A DNA stretch of 64,000 nt from Cherax quadricarinatus (lineage: Eukaryota > Arthropoda > Malacostraca > Decapoda > Parastacidae), in assembly GCF_038502225.1 (NCBI RefSeq), contig NC_091341.1, positions 5,446,525 to 5,510,524 on the forward strand. Direction: 5' to 3'. This document shows positions 63,830 to 64,000 of the stretch, piece after piece (position 1 is the stretch's first letter; each line of letters begins with the position of its first letter). The position numbers and the translations under genes are program-made. The notes under the pieces were generated by a model. The model was not told where the DNA came from, did not search any database, and saw only the letters and a program-made list of their open reading frames with translations.

Positions 63830-64000
63830 TGTGTACGCGTATGGTTCCTCTGGGTTGCTGCCTCGAGTGTGTGTACTCATATGGTACACCTGGGTTGCTA
63901 TCTTTTGTGTATGTACTCGTATGGTACCCCTGGGTTGCTACCTCTTGTGTGTACTCGTGAGGTACTCCTGGGCTACTGCCTCTTGTGTGTGTACTTGTGA
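63830..64000. repeat. Tandem repeat of about 40 bp running off the window
   Basis: GTACTCGTATGGTACCCCTG followed by GGTTGCTACCTCTTGTGTG occurs about four times and is cut by the window edge. Confidence 0.85.

Overview
This window is eukaryotic, non-genic DNA built almost entirely from transposable elements and tandem repeats. I find no host protein gene, rRNA or functional tRNA gene. The element mix is two-ORF LINEs of several clades, Penelope-like elements with GIY-YIG endonuclease, tRNA-derived SINEs, a hAT/ZBED-like transposase relic, and very many mini- and microsatellites. This suggests a large arthropod genome. The repeat families resemble those of decapod crustaceans, but that is inference from memory, not something the window proves.

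Layout. 1-2.8 kb: CT-rich DNA and minisatellites of about 27, 23 and 25 bp. 3.1-7.2 kb: a nearly complete Jockey-superfamily LINE on the minus strand (ORF1 with three zinc knuckles, ORF2 with endonuclease and RT), hit by a small fold-back insertion and abutting a 100-bp palindrome. 8.5-22.2 kb: fragments of one CR1/L2-like family, here called LINE-2, joined head to tail through (CA)n tracts. This stretch includes a recent tandem duplication of about 3.76 kb (10,395-17,933). 22.2-24.6 kb: SINE-derived inverted repeats and unrecognised DNA. 24.6-32.7 kb: a long LINE-2 copy (+) whose ORF1 is split by an apparently intact CR1 LINE (-). The CR1 carries a 278-aa ORF1 with an SGNH/GDSL hydrolase domain and a 979-aa endonuclease-RT ORF2. 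33.1-34.6 kb: a Penelope-like GIY-YIG fragment followed by palindromic termini with hammerhead-ribozyme-like cores. 34.65-37.2 kb: an RTE-like LINE inactivated by nonsense codons. 37.2-42.1 kb: SINEs, a Penelope fold-back and another LINE-2/(CA)n array. 42.1-47.8 kb: a polypurine tract, then 19-, 14- and 22-bp minisatellites; the 22-bp G-rich array is 4.3 kb long. 48.6-50.8 kb: a hAT-like relic and Penelope palindromes carrying nested insertions. 50.9-53.3 kb: a 26-bp minisatellite. 53.6-64 kb: LINE, Penelope and SINE relics and minisatellites of 40, 18, 34, 20, 22, 34, 22 and about 40 bp.

Most interesting signals. (1) Several families of palindromic Penelope-type termini share the order stem-loop, GAAACG, AATAAA, TGTGT. 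The best copies have a textbook hammerhead core (CTGATGA, GC-rich stem, GAAAC). Two compact fold-backs carry 12- and 14-bp direct repeats like target-site duplications, so they appear mobile. (2) LINE-2 copies are repeatedly bounded by (CA)n, always with the LINE sense strand equal to the CA strand. This suggests insertion into, or seeding of, CA microsatellites. (3) The nested CR1 looks intact. All coordinates were read by eye; repeat-element edges are approximate to about 5-30 bases unless a precise junction is described.
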